From CG2-30-36-16 sp964372115 (lineage in GTDB: Bacteria; Bacteroidota; Ignavibacteria; Ignavibacteriales; Ignavibacteriaceae): a DNA stretch of 52,773 bases. Both the position numbers and the translations under genes were made by a program. Position 1 is the stretch's first letter; every line of letters starts with the position of its first letter. The stretch covers positions 1 to 52,773 of the forward strand of contig CAYJPN010000036.1 of NCBI GenBank assembly GCA_964372115.1, in the 5' to 3' direction. Below the pieces are notes generated by a model that was given only the letters and a program-made list of their open reading frames with translations, was not told where the DNA came from and did not search any database. This document shows positions 44,708 through 52,773 of this stretch, piece by piece.

Positions 44708-47330
44708 TCTTCACCAAGTCCGTTGTTTTGAAAAACCCTTTTAATTCAGCTTTATAAGATGCTTCCTGGAATACCGGCAATTGTTCAGCCATCTGTTCCA
44801 ATTTTGATTTAGAAAAACTTCCGGTCTGAGAAATGGTAAGATCAAAATGAATATCGCTGATTCCCGTAAGCTGTCCTCTTATAATGTTAGGTAGTGTATT
44901 AAGTTCTACAGAACCTTTTTCCAAGTAAATGGAGAAAGTAGCTTTACTTATTACTGCGTCTTCCTTATCCGCTAATCTTGCTGCGATCTCTTGCCGAAGC
45001 TCGATAAAAGAGTTTTTGTTTGTGGTATAGATGTTAAATGGTTCAACACGGTTTTCGTTTTCATCCGATGCACTGTTTGATGTTTCTAATTTAATCACTT
45101 CTCTCGATGTAACGTCTGTCTTTGAATTAGGGGTTGATCTCAATATCTCCGATTTATCTTGATCTACAAACGGCTCGGTGATTATGACATCATTCCATTC
45201 AGAACCGGAGTAACCTGGATAGCGTCCGCAATAGTTTTCACGCGAGTGTGTTAAGCCAATAGTTTTATTTTGACACAGATTTTTCAACGCATCAATTAAA
45301 ATAGCCTCAGCGAGTATAACGGGAAATCCGGAAGTTTTTTTATACGCGGTTCTTAAATCAAGCACACTATGATTAAATAACCAGTTTGATTCCTTTGTCG
45401 AATTTTCGATTACATTTGAGATGTGCTCTTCAATTACTTGTCTTGGGAAAATGCTCCTCTGCAATTGTTCTAAAACATCTTGCCTTGCCGATGAATGTCC
45501 AACTGAATCAAGTTCATAGTCAAAATCGGAATCCAATCTTCTTACCAAAACATAAGCAAGGCCGGCTTTTCTAAATTGATCATCAATATATTTCTCATTA
45601 TCCGATTGTATTCTTTCATACTGTCTTTTCCTTTCAGAATCACTTGCTGAGATCTTAAGGTCTTTAGCCGCAAGCGCAAGTTGAGCCCATTTGATCATAT
45701 CATGGTTATCAAGAGCATTGAATACGTCAGACTTTGGTTCAAACAGCAGAACTGTATTGGGGTTTTCTATGCCGCTGAATATTTTTTTTCGTTCCTCATT
45801 ACTTAATCTTTTAGGAGCCAGAACGAAACGGAGAGAATTCTTCTCAGACTTGAATAACTCGTTCCTGGTTTGTGCATCATCCCTGTAAATAATTGCTGAG
45901 GTATCTATGAAAACATTTTTCTTCCAACGATCCAAAACAAAATCCAAAGCATCTTTCGTATCAATCCTAAGCGAACGGTATTCTACTTTTGCATAAGGCT
46001 TTTCTTGCGTATCGAAGAAAAAACTATCCTCGGACTTTTGGAAGTAAGCGCCTAATTTTTCGAATGCATTGAGCGACGCAGTATAATCATTGTAATTATC
46101 GCCGGGTTTAATCACTTGTCTGGCCAATTCAAATTCTTTTATCCCTTTCAAATTTCCGGATGATGCAATAGTACCGATAAGAGTTGAAGCTACTATTTCG
46201 TTTGCCATCGGAATGGCTTCCAGATCATTCAGATCAGTCAATGCACATTGGATAAATGTTTGCCCGGGGTCTAAATCGGTTAGCAGATTCCTAATTCCGG
46301 CTTCTCTAATTGATAGAGTGGAGGCGCTGATAATATCAAGTTTGTTATTGGAATTTTTAACAAGTCTTCCCAAAAGCGCGAGTGGTCCGCGATTACCTTG
46401 GATATTTTTACTAAGGACACGGTTTAACAGAATATCAAATACTTCCGGGGTAAAGGGGTAACTCTCATTGAAACGCTCTTCATATTTTTCATCAATGCGA
46501 ATGCCATTTTTCTTCCATTGATTGACATAACTTTTAGTTATGGTATCAACTTGATTGAGATCATGTTTCTCATAGTTTGAGAACAAGCGATGAAGCACAA
46601 CCATCTTGCGGTCTTGAGGTTCAGAGAATTTCACATCAACACGGGGGACTCTTTTCAACGTAGAACCGGGCTCGTTGTTTGAATTATAGATCGATGCAAA
46701 AATTGTAATAGATGCCTCTTCTGATCTTTGGGCTTCTTCACTGAGCATTTGCAGGAAAGAAAGATTTTGTGCTTGCGAATTTTTATTAGCAATGCTCTCA
46801 TAGCCAAGTTCAAGTTCATCTAAGATGAGAACTACCTTTTTCCCTTTGAGCGCTTCACGGAGTTGGTTTAGGTCTGGTCTTGTATTGCTGACAAATTTCT
46901 CAGCACCGACTTTCTCAAAGATTAAATTCCATATTGAGTCTAGTGGGAAATCGGTGAATTTATGAATAATCACTGTTGCGTCGTTAGGGAGATTGCACTC
47001 CAATTCATGATTCGCTAACCATTCTTTTGCAATTTCATTATTCTGAAAAAGATGATAAACAAAAAGCTCAAGATGTGACTTTCCACTTCCTTTAAATCCT
47101 TCAAGTAAGAATAAACCGGGGTTACCCGCTCCAGAATTAAATCTTGTGTTGAGGGAATGAAGAACATTTTTAATATCGGTCGTTGGATATGTTAGTGAGA
47201 AGAAATCTTCTGGAGAAGATTCCAGAGTTTTCCGGCTTTTATTGTTAATGTTTTCAATATCAATAATTCCTTGAATACCGCTTCCTTTTAGCAGTTCCGG
47301 TCTTGGATGAAGTATTTTTGAGAAGCTCAT
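44697..47330 (-). CDS. DUF499-type AAA+ ATPase (BrxC/PglY-like)
   Basis: This 877-residue P-loop ATPase has Walker A GFKGSGKSHLEL (about residues 80-91) and Walker B VVLILDELELGYE (about 171-183), and resembles DUF499 proteins. Such ATPases are the BrxC/PglY partners of PglZ in BREX and related systems. The C-terminal part (about 790-870) has a beta-alpha region that is less conserved. It is the first gene of the defence operon, with a 356-base spacer to the divergent amidoligase cassette where its promoter should lie. Confidence 0.86.
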   Translation of the reverse strand: MSFSKILHPRPELLKGSGIQGIIDIENINNKSRKTLESSPEDFFSLTYPTTDIKNVLHSLNTRFNSGAGNPGLFLLEGFKGSGKSHLELFVYHLFQNNEIAKEWLANHELECNLPNDATVIIHKFTDFPLDSIWNLIFEKVGAEKFVSNTRPDLNQLREALKGKKVVLILDELELGYESIANKNSQAQNLSFLQMLSEEAQRSEEASITIFASIYNSNNEPGSTLKRVPRVDVKFSEPQDRKMVVLHRLFSNYEKHDLNQVDTITKSYVNQWKKNGIRIDEKYEERFNESYPFTPEVFDILLNRVLSKNIQGNRGPLALLGRLVKNSNNKLDIISASTLSIREAGIRNLLTDLDPGQTFIQCALTDLNDLEAIPMANEIVASTLIGTIASSGNLKGIKEFELARQVIKPGDNYNDYTASLNAFEKLGAYFQKSEDSFFFDTQEKPYAKVEYRSLRIDTKDALDFVLDRWKKNVFIDTSAIIYRDDAQTRNELFKSEKNSLRFVLAPKRLSNEERKKIFSGIENPNTVLLFEPKSDVFNALDNHDMIKWAQLALAAKDLKISASDSERKRQYERIQSDNEKYIDDQFRKAGLAYVLVRRLDSDFDYELDSVGHSSARQDVLEQLQRSIFPRQVIEEHISNVIENSTKESNWLFNHSVLDLRTAYKKTSGFPVILAEAILIDALKNLCQNKTIGLTHSRENYCGRYPGYSGSEWNDVIITEPFVDQDKSEILRSTPNSKTDVTSREVIKLETSNSASDENENRVEPFNIYTTNKNSFIELRQEIAARLADKEDAVISKATFSIYLEKGSVELNTLPNIIRGQLTGISDIHFDLTISQTGSFSKSKLEQMAEQLPVFQEASYKAELKGFFKTTDLVKNEK

Positions 47331-47686
47331 ATAAACCTTATTTTTTAATTGGCACTAAAATATAAAGTTGTTTGATTATTGTCAAGATGATTTCTTGATT
47401 TCTTGATAGCTTATCGTTTGTGTATTGTTGTTTTGTATTAGCTATGTGAATCATGTCTATTGCCTTCATAAATAAATTAATTTTCCTTTTTCCCATCTGC
47501 GCACATCTCTCTCCAAATATCTTCGCTTATTTCTATCAGGATAATTTCATTTAGGAGTTTATTCTCTTTTATTCCACTCTTAAATCATTAAGCCCGATTC
47601 ACCATTGAGGTACGCTAAATAAAATTTTTATTCTTAACAGAATAAATCGGTATAAGAAAAACATAATAACAATTTATGGAGTTACT
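47331..47686. other. Divergent promoter region
   Basis: This 356-base gap lies between two outward-facing operons and must hold promoters for both. On the minus strand, about 35 codons (reading EIILIEISEDIWREMCADGK) without a start look like gene debris. I cannot assign -10/-35 boxes with confidence. A GGAG ribosome site precedes the ATG at 47687. Confidence 0.5.
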
Positions 47687-48409
47687 ATGTCTTTCACCAT
47701 CGGATGCGATCCGGAGCTTATCTGCAAACGCAACGGACAGTTCGTCCCCGCTCACCACTTCTTTAAGGCACAGAGCAGCTTCGGTCTCGACGGCTGCGAG
47801 AGTACCGCAGAGATAAGACCCGGCTGCTCAGAAAGCCCCGTTGACCTAACAGCAAAAATATTTCAGATACTTCAGTATGGTCACGACAAAACCCCCGACC
47901 TCGAGTTCTACGCCGGACACTTTGTTGAAGACCACGCAATAGGCGGACACACACATCTCGCCATTTCTCCCGCTCCGGAACTCATCGAATCTCTCGACAT
48001 CGTCCTCGGCAGTCTCTCAAACTGTATTGACGATAAACAGCAAAAACAAAAACGGCTCAGCACCGGTTACGGAAAGATCGGCGCGTATCGGCGTAAGCCT
48101 TACGGCTTCGAGTACCGAACACCCGGCAGCTTTCTTATCTCACCTTCGGTTACGCTTGTTCACTTTACACTTACCAAACTTGCCGTTATCGGTTCAACCG
48201 AAGACGGACTTGATTTCAGCGAGCTTAAGTGCCGGCAGCATAGCCACACATTCTTAAAGAACATCAAACAGTATCTTCACACAATACCGGATGATTGCAG
48301 AGAAGGGCTGAAACAGCTCGACATACTTCTCAAGAAACCAATCAACTGGAATCAGAACATACTGCCTAACTGGGGACTGTGGCCTCAAGAAATGAGAGCC
48401 GCCGCATGA
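47687..48409 (+). CDS. phiEco32-type COOH-NH2 ligase (amidoligase)
   Basis: This 240-residue protein resembles the COOH-NH2 ligase type 2 family known from phage phiEco32. Motifs are GCDPEL at the start, a GLDGCESTAEIRPG strand pair, GGHTHLAI, and KPYGFEYRTPGSFLISP in the last third. These are glutamine-synthetase-like ligases that join a carboxyl to an amine using ATP. The substrate is unknown; it may be a peptide, lipid or cell-wall group. The next gene starts inside its stop (ATGA), and a class II glutamine amidotransferase follows, the same pairing as I recall for the phage family. Confidence 0.86.
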   Translation: MSFTIGCDPELICKRNGQFVPAHHFFKAQSSFGLDGCESTAEIRPGCSESPVDLTAKIFQILQYGHDKTPDLEFYAGHFVEDHAIGGHTHLAISPAPELIESLDIVLGSLSNCIDDKQQKQKRLSTGYGKIGAYRRKPYGFEYRTPGSFLISPSVTLVHFTLTKLAVIGSTEDGLDFSELKCRQHSHTFLKNIKQYLHTIPDDCREGLKQLDILLKKPINWNQNILPNWGLWPQEMRAAA

Positions 48410-49005
48410 GATGCACTGTATGCGATAATGTAATCCCGGAAGGTGATGTCCGTTGGGGTTACGATGAACCTTACTGCGAAGACTGCTTTGATAATAGTTT
48501 CCGTATCTGTACAAGATGTGACTGTACCATCTATAGAGACAACGCTCAGTATGACAACAACGGAGATCCTTACTGCGATGACTGTTATGATAATGAGTTC
48601 GACTATGAAGCACCGGTTAATCCCGATGTGGATGATTCCGACAGAGAGTATATAATTACTCTCTCCCGTGACTGGCTTCAAGGCAGAGTTGATAACAAAA
48701 CATTCATCTATGTAAACGAGAACGACTCATTGCTCAAGGAAATAAGAAACGAAACCGGCAAGGTAGACAGTCCGGTTTATGTTTATGGACTATTGGACAG
48801 AGATGAGTATCAGATAACGGCAACACCGGATATTATTGAAGAAACAAAGAAGTTCGTTAATGCAAGGCTTACAAATGTAACTGTTCTTCAGAGGGAGGGA
48901 AAAAGAAAAATAGGAGTATCGCTGAACCTAAGGCAATACCAGAGAAAAGTAATAATCAATCTGCTCAAAGAACTTACCAAAACAGAACAACTCGCGGCAG
49001 TATAA
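48406..49005 (+). CDS. Zinc-finger protein of the amidoligase cassette
   Basis: The ATG at 48406 overlaps the ligase stop by 4 bases and is preferred over the GTG at 48379. Residues 3-55 hold LIM/treble-clef-like zinc motifs (CTVC, CEDC, CTRC, CDDC), rich in Asp. The remaining ~140 residues are alpha/beta without a motif that I know (GRVDNKTFIYVNENDSLLKEI; VYVYGLLDRDEYQI). A role as substrate carrier or adaptor for the ligase is a guess from gene order. Confidence 0.8.
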   Translation: MRCTVCDNVIPEGDVRWGYDEPYCEDCFDNSFRICTRCDCTIYRDNAQYDNNGDPYCDDCYDNEFDYEAPVNPDVDDSDREYIITLSRDWLQGRVDNKTFIYVNENDSLLKEIRNETGKVDSPVYVYGLLDRDEYQITATPDIIEETKKFVNARLTNVTVLQREGKRKIGVSLNLRQYQRKVIINLLKELTKTEQLAAV

Positions 49006-49030
49006 CTAACACAAATCGGAGATAACTACT

Positions 49031-49903
49031 ATGTGCGGAATAATGGGATACTTCTGCTTCGGCGAAGCTACGCCCAAGAAGGAAGAAATAACAGAAATGT
49101 TTACAATGCTTGAGACCCGAGGCAGAGACGCTTCGGGTTTTGCTTTTATAAGGGATGGTAATCTCATGGTTCATAAAGCTGCTACTGCTTCATCTGAGTT
49201 TGTAAAGACAAAACAGTGGACTGAGCAGCCGGTGGAGCCAATGATGATATTCCATACGAGACTAAAGACCCAAGGGGAAACAAAGAACAACATGAACAAT
49301 CACCCTCTGTTCAACAAACAAGGATGGTGTATTGTTCATAACGGAATCATAAACAACGATAAGGAGATATTCTCAAGAACAAAAAGAGATGCGGAAGTTG
49401 ACAGTGAAGCTATACTTGCACTGCTGTCACCAAAGACAAAGTCAGATAGAATAAGAATACTCTTCGACAAGATAGAGGGGAGCTTCGCTACGGCTATAAT
49501 AAACAAATACGACCCGAACAGACTGATACTTATAAAAAAAGACAACCCGATTGAACTCTACTACAACGAAGAGACTGACATACTCTACTTTTGCAGCGAA
49601 AGACAGATTATGCAAGAGGCGTTCGGACTAAAGAGCACTCACAAACGGGGCTTTAACATCGGCGAGGGTAAGTATCACCACTACACAATGGAGAACAACC
49701 ACGCCCTTATTCTGAACAAAGAAGGAGTGGAGTCATATAAACAATACTACCCAAGACCAAACCGCTGGTTCTCCTGCCCGGACAGATTAGTGGTTCAGTG
49801 CCCTTACTGTTTGAGTGAAACAACCTATTATGACGGAAGAGTCTTCAACCGGTGCGACGTCTGCGGAATGAACATAAACGAGGAGGACTTCTACGATGTA
49901 TAG
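49031..49903 (+). CDS. Class II glutamine amidotransferase with C-terminal zinc ribbon
   Basis: This Ntn-hydrolase (GATase II) has Cys2 as the N-terminal nucleophile (MCGIMGYF). The glutamine-site motifs are HTRLKTQG (about residue 78), NHPLF, VHNGIINND and DSEAILAL. It matches the glutaminase half of GlmS/PurF but no synthase domain follows. Instead the end has a zinc ribbon (CPYC, CDVCG; about 258-282). It should release ammonia or transfer an amide group for the neighbouring ligase, or act on a modified product. The overlapping next start lies within its last codons. Confidence 0.9.
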   Translation: MCGIMGYFCFGEATPKKEEITEMFTMLETRGRDASGFAFIRDGNLMVHKAATASSEFVKTKQWTEQPVEPMMIFHTRLKTQGETKNNMNNHPLFNKQGWCIVHNGIINNDKEIFSRTKRDAEVDSEAILALLSPKTKSDRIRILFDKIEGSFATAIINKYDPNRLILIKKDNPIELYYNEETDILYFCSERQIMQEAFGLKSTHKRGFNIGEGKYHHYTMENNHALILNKEGVESYKQYYPRPNRWFSCPDRLVVQCPYCLSETTYYDGRVFNRCDVCGMNINEEDFYDV

Positions 49904-50060
49904 TCCCAAAATTAAACCGGAACTTGTAAAAGAGCTATACCGGTTAAAACACTCAAATGAAAACAAAACTCCAATGACAAGAATGGTAAACGAAGCAGTG
50001 AGAGAATATATAAATAAAAACAAACTGAAAAAGAATGGAGCAATAAAATGTTTTGCTTAA
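49896..50060 (+). CDS. Small RHH-like protein, 54 residues
   Basis: The start ATG lies 8 bases inside the end of the amidotransferase gene and has a perfect AGGAGG site at 49881-49886. The sequence (KPELVKELYRLKHSNENKTP, MTRMVNEAVREYINK) fits a ribbon-helix-helix DNA-binding fold, perhaps a regulator of the cassette. Confidence 0.65.
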   Translation: MYSPKIKPELVKELYRLKHSNENKTPMTRMVNEAVREYINKNKLKKNGAIKCFA

Positions 50061-50170
50061 TGAAACGCGCATTTATTAATGTAACAATTGTATTTGTCCA
50101 AGGGGCAGTGCTTAAAGTACTAACGAAATTTCTTCGTGAATTATTAGGCGGGAGAGAAGATGGAGAATGA
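50048..50170 (+). CDS. Tiny hydrophobic-N-terminus ORF, 40 residues
   Basis: This frame overlaps the small RHH gene before it and the Gam-like gene after it. It has a hydrophobic stretch (INVTIVFVQGAVLKVL). No clear ribosome site was identified; it may be translated by coupling. The reality of this gene is uncertain. Confidence 0.35.
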   Translation: MFCLMKRAFINVTIVFVQGAVLKVLTKFLRELLGGREDGE

Positions 50171-50726
50171 TGAAGACTTCCTTGAAGAACTGCTTATGGA
50201 AGCGGAAGAAAAGGAAGACCAGCAGACGGAGGCGTATTATGATCTCATCCTTCTCCAAATAAAGAAGATGAACCGGCAGATAGCAGTTAACTTCACCGAG
50301 GCAGAGAAGGAATGTAGAATAATCAACGACTGGGCGCTTACTAAAAATGCTCAGTTATCCGAGAAGGTTCGGTTTCTTGGGCTTAAGCTGCAATCGTTCA
50401 TCATTGAGAGGAAGGAGAAAACAATCGATCTTCCTAACGGTACGCTTAAGTTCCATAAGAAACCGGATAAGGTTGAGATTGAAGATCTTGACTTATTTCT
50501 GAAACACGCAAGACCGCAGTTGCTGAATATCATTCCGGAACAGATAAAGCCGGACATGACAAAGATCAGATCATTTATAAAAACAAGACCCGTGCCTCCG
50601 GGAGTTAAGGTAACTGAGGGTAAGGAAGAATTTACATATAAACTTAAAGGAGAAAAAGAAGATGCCAGAGAGGAAGAAATTAGAATTAGAGATCAACAAA
50701 CCGCTCAGCTTAGAGCTGTTGTTTGA
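50160..50726 (+). CDS. Gam-like host-nuclease inhibitor
   Basis: This 188-residue acidic and coiled protein fits the phage Mu Gam type. The N-terminal helices bear acidic residues, WALTKNAQLSEKVRFLGLKLQSFI forms the long central helix, and TIDLPNGTLKFHKKPDKVEIED is the conserved beta hairpin (lpyGtlkfrk-like). Gam binds duplex ends and blocks exonucleases such as RecBCD. Mu Gam is about this length. The start ATG at 50160 follows GGGAGAGA. Confidence 0.82.
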   Translation: MENDEDFLEELLMEAEEKEDQQTEAYYDLILLQIKKMNRQIAVNFTEAEKECRIINDWALTKNAQLSEKVRFLGLKLQSFIIERKEKTIDLPNGTLKFHKKPDKVEIEDLDLFLKHARPQLLNIIPEQIKPDMTKIRSFIKTRPVPPGVKVTEGKEEFTYKLKGEKEDAREEEIRIRDQQTAQLRAVV

Positions 50727-51114
50727 GGAACCGGTAGTAGGTGAAAGTAAATACGGTCAGTATTATCTCTATGCGGTAAGGAATGGAAGTGATACAGATT
50801 ATTCGTTCTTTGCACCGGATGATGTTCATGAGCAGATAAGGGTTATGCATAAGGGAGACCGGTTCCAGATAGTAAAGCTTGCTGAACAGAAGGGCTCAAA
50901 GATAATAACGAAGCATGAAGTAAAAGCCATTGCTCAACCCAAAAACGAAAAGCAGATCAGTTCAGCAAATGGCTCAGACAACTTCTACGAACTGATGCTC
51001 ACTTCTTGCCGTGATGCGGTAAAGATACAAAACGAACTCGGCGGATTGATGGATGCAAAATCTCTGGCTGTTACTTTGTTCATTGCAAGAACAAAAACAA
51101 ACGGATATGGTTAA
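50662..51114 (+). CDS. Probable OB-fold single-strand-binding-type phage protein
   Basis: This 150-residue protein overlaps the Gam-like gene by 65 bases. The first ~90 residues form a strand-rich block (SKYGQYYLYAVRNGSDTDYS; MHKGDRFQIVKLAEQKGS) in the style of an OB fold. The tail has a helix (YELMLTSCRDAVKIQNELGG). It lies between Gam and DUF932 in a phage recombination neighbourhood, so DNA binding is likely. I cannot name a family. Confidence 0.65.
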   Translation: MPERKKLELEINKPLSLELLFEEPVVGESKYGQYYLYAVRNGSDTDYSFFAPDDVHEQIRVMHKGDRFQIVKLAEQKGSKIITKHEVKAIAQPKNEKQISSANGSDNFYELMLTSCRDAVKIQNELGGLMDAKSLAVTLFIARTKTNGYG

Positions 51115-51128
51115 GGGAGAATAATACT

Positions 51129-51881
51129 ATGACTCAAGAAATAGAAAAAAGAATAAATAAGTATCTTTTCCCGGTTGAAGAAAGAAGAGTATACTTTCAG
51201 TCTGATGATAACCCGAAACGGACGAGAGAATACAAAGCCATTGTAAGACCGGACAAAGACAAACTTATCTCGGTAATGCAAGACAGCTACAAGTTGATAC
51301 CGAACCGCGAGGTTATCATGCCGCTGCTTGAACAACTTAATCAACTCGATACTAAATGGAACTTTGATAACTCACACAGCTTTGTTGATTCAAAAAGAAT
51401 GAGACTTCAAGTTACGTTTCCCGATCTAACACTTAATGACGGAAGGAGTGATATTGCATTATCGCTCTTTCTGCATAACAGCTATGATGGCAGCGAGGGA
51501 GTAAGAATGTTCTGGGGAGCAATTCGCGGTATATGCTCGAATGGGATGGTGTTCGGTAATGTTCTTTCAAAGTTCTACAGTAAGCATACGAAGGGAATAA
51601 ACATCGGCAACATTAAAGAGCAGCTTGAAAATACATACAATCAGATCCCGGTAATAAAAGAGCGTATTGAAATACTTCAGCACTTGCAAGTAACCGATGT
51701 TCTGAAAGAAGATGTTCAGAAGAACATGGGAAAGACTGTTCAGAAATATATTAATGAACAGAAGCTGCCTATAAACCAATGGGCTTTATATAACATCCTC
51801 ACTTACTATATAAGTCATCTTATCGAACAAAGAATGAGAGCAACTTATCAGATCAAGGTGAGTAAGATATTTCAATTATAA
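51129..51881 (+). CDS. DUF932 phage/plasmid-like protein
   Basis: This 250-residue protein matches the DUF932 (phage/plasmid-related) pattern: DSYKLIPNREVIMPLLEQL near residue 56, HSFVDSKRMRLQVTFPD, and WGAIRGICSNGMVFGNVLS at about 130. These proteins are common next to recombination genes on phages and plasmids; their role is unknown. It ends the plus-strand cassette, with an AGGGAG ribosome site 5' of the start. Confidence 0.86.
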   Translation: MTQEIEKRINKYLFPVEERRVYFQSDDNPKRTREYKAIVRPDKDKLISVMQDSYKLIPNREVIMPLLEQLNQLDTKWNFDNSHSFVDSKRMRLQVTFPDLTLNDGRSDIALSLFLHNSYDGSEGVRMFWGAIRGICSNGMVFGNVLSKFYSKHTKGINIGNIKEQLENTYNQIPVIKERIEILQHLQVTDVLKEDVQKNMGKTVQKYINEQKLPINQWALYNILTYYISHLIEQRMRATYQIKVSKIFQL

Positions 51882-51945
51882 AATTCAAGAAGGGTTTCGA
51901 TAGGAGTCGAATTAAATGCGGACTAGATGCTAAATACATCAGCTT

Positions 51946-51974
51946 GCTGCCACGCAGCCCTAATGGGGTTTTTT
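51946..51974 (+). terminator. Candidate terminator after DUF932 gene
   Basis: A 5-bp hairpin GCTGC-CAC-GCAGC is followed by a short C/G-rich part and six T. The gap between hairpin and T run makes it weaker than the next one. Confidence 0.35.
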
Positions 51975-52173
51975 AAAATTTCCCAAATAAAATTTTGAAT
52001 TCGGGTTTTGGGTCTGGATAGTACTATCTGATTCGTTTCGGGGTACCCGATGGGTCCCTTGATAGGGGGTGCCCGTTTTATAGGGCGATAAAATCGAGTT
52101 TGAAAATATTTTTAATGTATTTCAGAAAACGGCGATACCAAATACGTTGGATAAAAATCATGATCCAAGAATA

Positions 52174-52205
52174 AAACCCCCGCATGGCATTGACGGGGGT
52201 TTTTA
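52174..52205. terminator. Strong bidirectional terminator
   Basis: Arms AAAACCCCCG and CGGGGGTTTTT surround a short AT/GC loop, with an A run before and a T run after. It can stop transcription from both directions and closes the plus-strand cassette. Confidence 0.88.
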
Positions 52206-52773
52206 ATAATAATGTTCCAAGGGATATGGAAGGTCTCGATTTAAATGTACGATTTTATTTGTTTCAATCCCCTATCCATTCTTTGCCTGACCACTTTTTT
52301 TTGAAGCCGAGATACATAACAAGCGATAGGACGCACATTTCTTTTGTGGGGTGTTAGTCCTGTAAATGCCGAATATGTAAAAAAAGAAACCCTGCAAAAC
52401 GTAAGCCGGAATAAAAATGAATGTATTTGATAACGAATCAAATGATCATAATGAGCTTGACGAACTGACCAACTGCTAAATTTTGGGACTTATTTATTCC
52501 CGCTTACGTAGTTTTTACACACTTTTTAGTCCAAATATCAATTAAATTACTTAACTTAAAGCAAAGTATAAAAATAAAACTGTTGAATAGTTTACTTACG
52601 AGGAATTTGTCGAAGCACTTGTAAGTGTTGAAAGATCATCAGCATTTAAGGAGTGGATGGATAAATAGATAATTTGTAAAATAAATTGACATTTATTACC
52701 ATTTATGAAAAACATATTGGGTAGTGTAAAAATGATTGTGTAAATGGTTACCCCGGGTGTATCGCGGAACGGA
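52206..52773. other. Non-coding tail with gene debris
   Basis: No intact gene is seen. A 25-codon open stretch at 52591-52668, plus strand, reads FTYEEFVEALVSVERSS to a TAG, with a stop directly before it in frame, so it looks like the end of a dead gene. The last bases (around 52717-52745) carry GTGTAAAAATGATTGTGT-like DNA that could be the end of an insertion sequence. The window ends before this can be judged. Confidence 0.4.

Noticed and set aside
51890..51960. tRNA-like sequence on the minus strand
   Set aside because: It has a D-arm-like part and TTCGACT, but the T-stem and anticodon stem do not pair and it does not match the fragment at 35018, so I do not call a tRNA or second attachment site.
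52241..52441. Open frame of 66 codons, minus strand
   Set aside because: It has no motif, no ribosome site and basic low-information composition in a non-coding tail.
1..52773. Search for CRISPR arrays, a reverse transcriptase and a DGR template repeat
   Set aside because: I saw no regularly spaced repeats, no YxDD-type protein and no AAC-rich copy of the variable regions. The template and enzyme must be elsewhere, or the DGR reading is wrong.

Overview
The window is an AT-rich bacterial chromosome segment, probably from the Ignavibacteria/Bacteroidota side of the tree. That guess rests on the overall protein style (AT-rich coding, many zinc-ribbon membrane proteins, many PknB-type kinases with FHA partners); no rRNA or universal marker gene is present, so it is weak.

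Region A (110-25769) is a one-direction, minus-strand block of phospho-signalling genes. It holds nine Ser/Thr protein kinases (four with a formylglycine-generating-enzyme-like SUMF1 domain, one with a WD40 propeller, one with an RDD membrane domain, two with NTF2-like or related sensor tails, one tail-anchored), one PP2C phosphatase, a double-FHA ABC transporter with a LEA14-like partner, a VWA-FHA protein, a zinc-ribbon FHA protein, an M48 peptidase, an Amidase_3 lipoprotein and small membrane or lipoproteins. The kinases write phospho-Thr marks, the phosphatase removes them and the FHA proteins read them. Short motifs of the form (E/D)(K/R)T(V/I/L)(M/I) in two FHA proteins look like the marks themselves.

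The most striking signal is in the four kinase-SUMF1 genes. Their SUMF1 domains are close to identical in DNA for about 500-600 bp (three of the four), yet the last 24 codons between an invariant GGSW and an invariant GFR (SFR in one) are hypervariable, with no indels. Substitutions fall mostly at the first two positions of codons that an AAY template codon would explain. This is the signature of diversity-generating retroelement (DGR) variable regions, here on what look like cytoplasmic kinases. No reverse transcriptase or template repeat is in the window.

Region B (25828-34399) is a run of minus-strand zinc-ribbon membrane proteins, lipoproteins and unknowns, including one YARHG protein, a broken zinc-ribbon gene and a small zinc-finger gene with a decayed tandem copy.

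Region C starts at a 3' tRNA fragment (anticodon CAT, 35018-35058), which reads as the distal attachment site of an integrated element lying to its right. Inside are a broken IS5-family transposase, then a tight minus-strand defence operon (47330 to 36375): DUF499 ATPase, compact PglZ, RHH-PIN toxin-antitoxin pair, DUF1156 DNA methyltransferase, an unknown 145-residue protein, SNF2 helicase and DUF2188 protein. This is BREX-like, closest as far as I recall to type 3. Divergent from it, on the plus strand and visibly richer in GC, is a phage/plasmid-like cassette (47687-51881): a phiEco32-type COOH-NH2 ligase, a zinc-finger protein, a class II glutamine amidotransferase, two tiny ORFs, a Gam-like protein, a probable OB-fold protein and a DUF932 protein. 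The last 0.9 kb is non-coding with a strong terminator and gene debris. The intact tRNA and the integrase expected for the element are not in the window.
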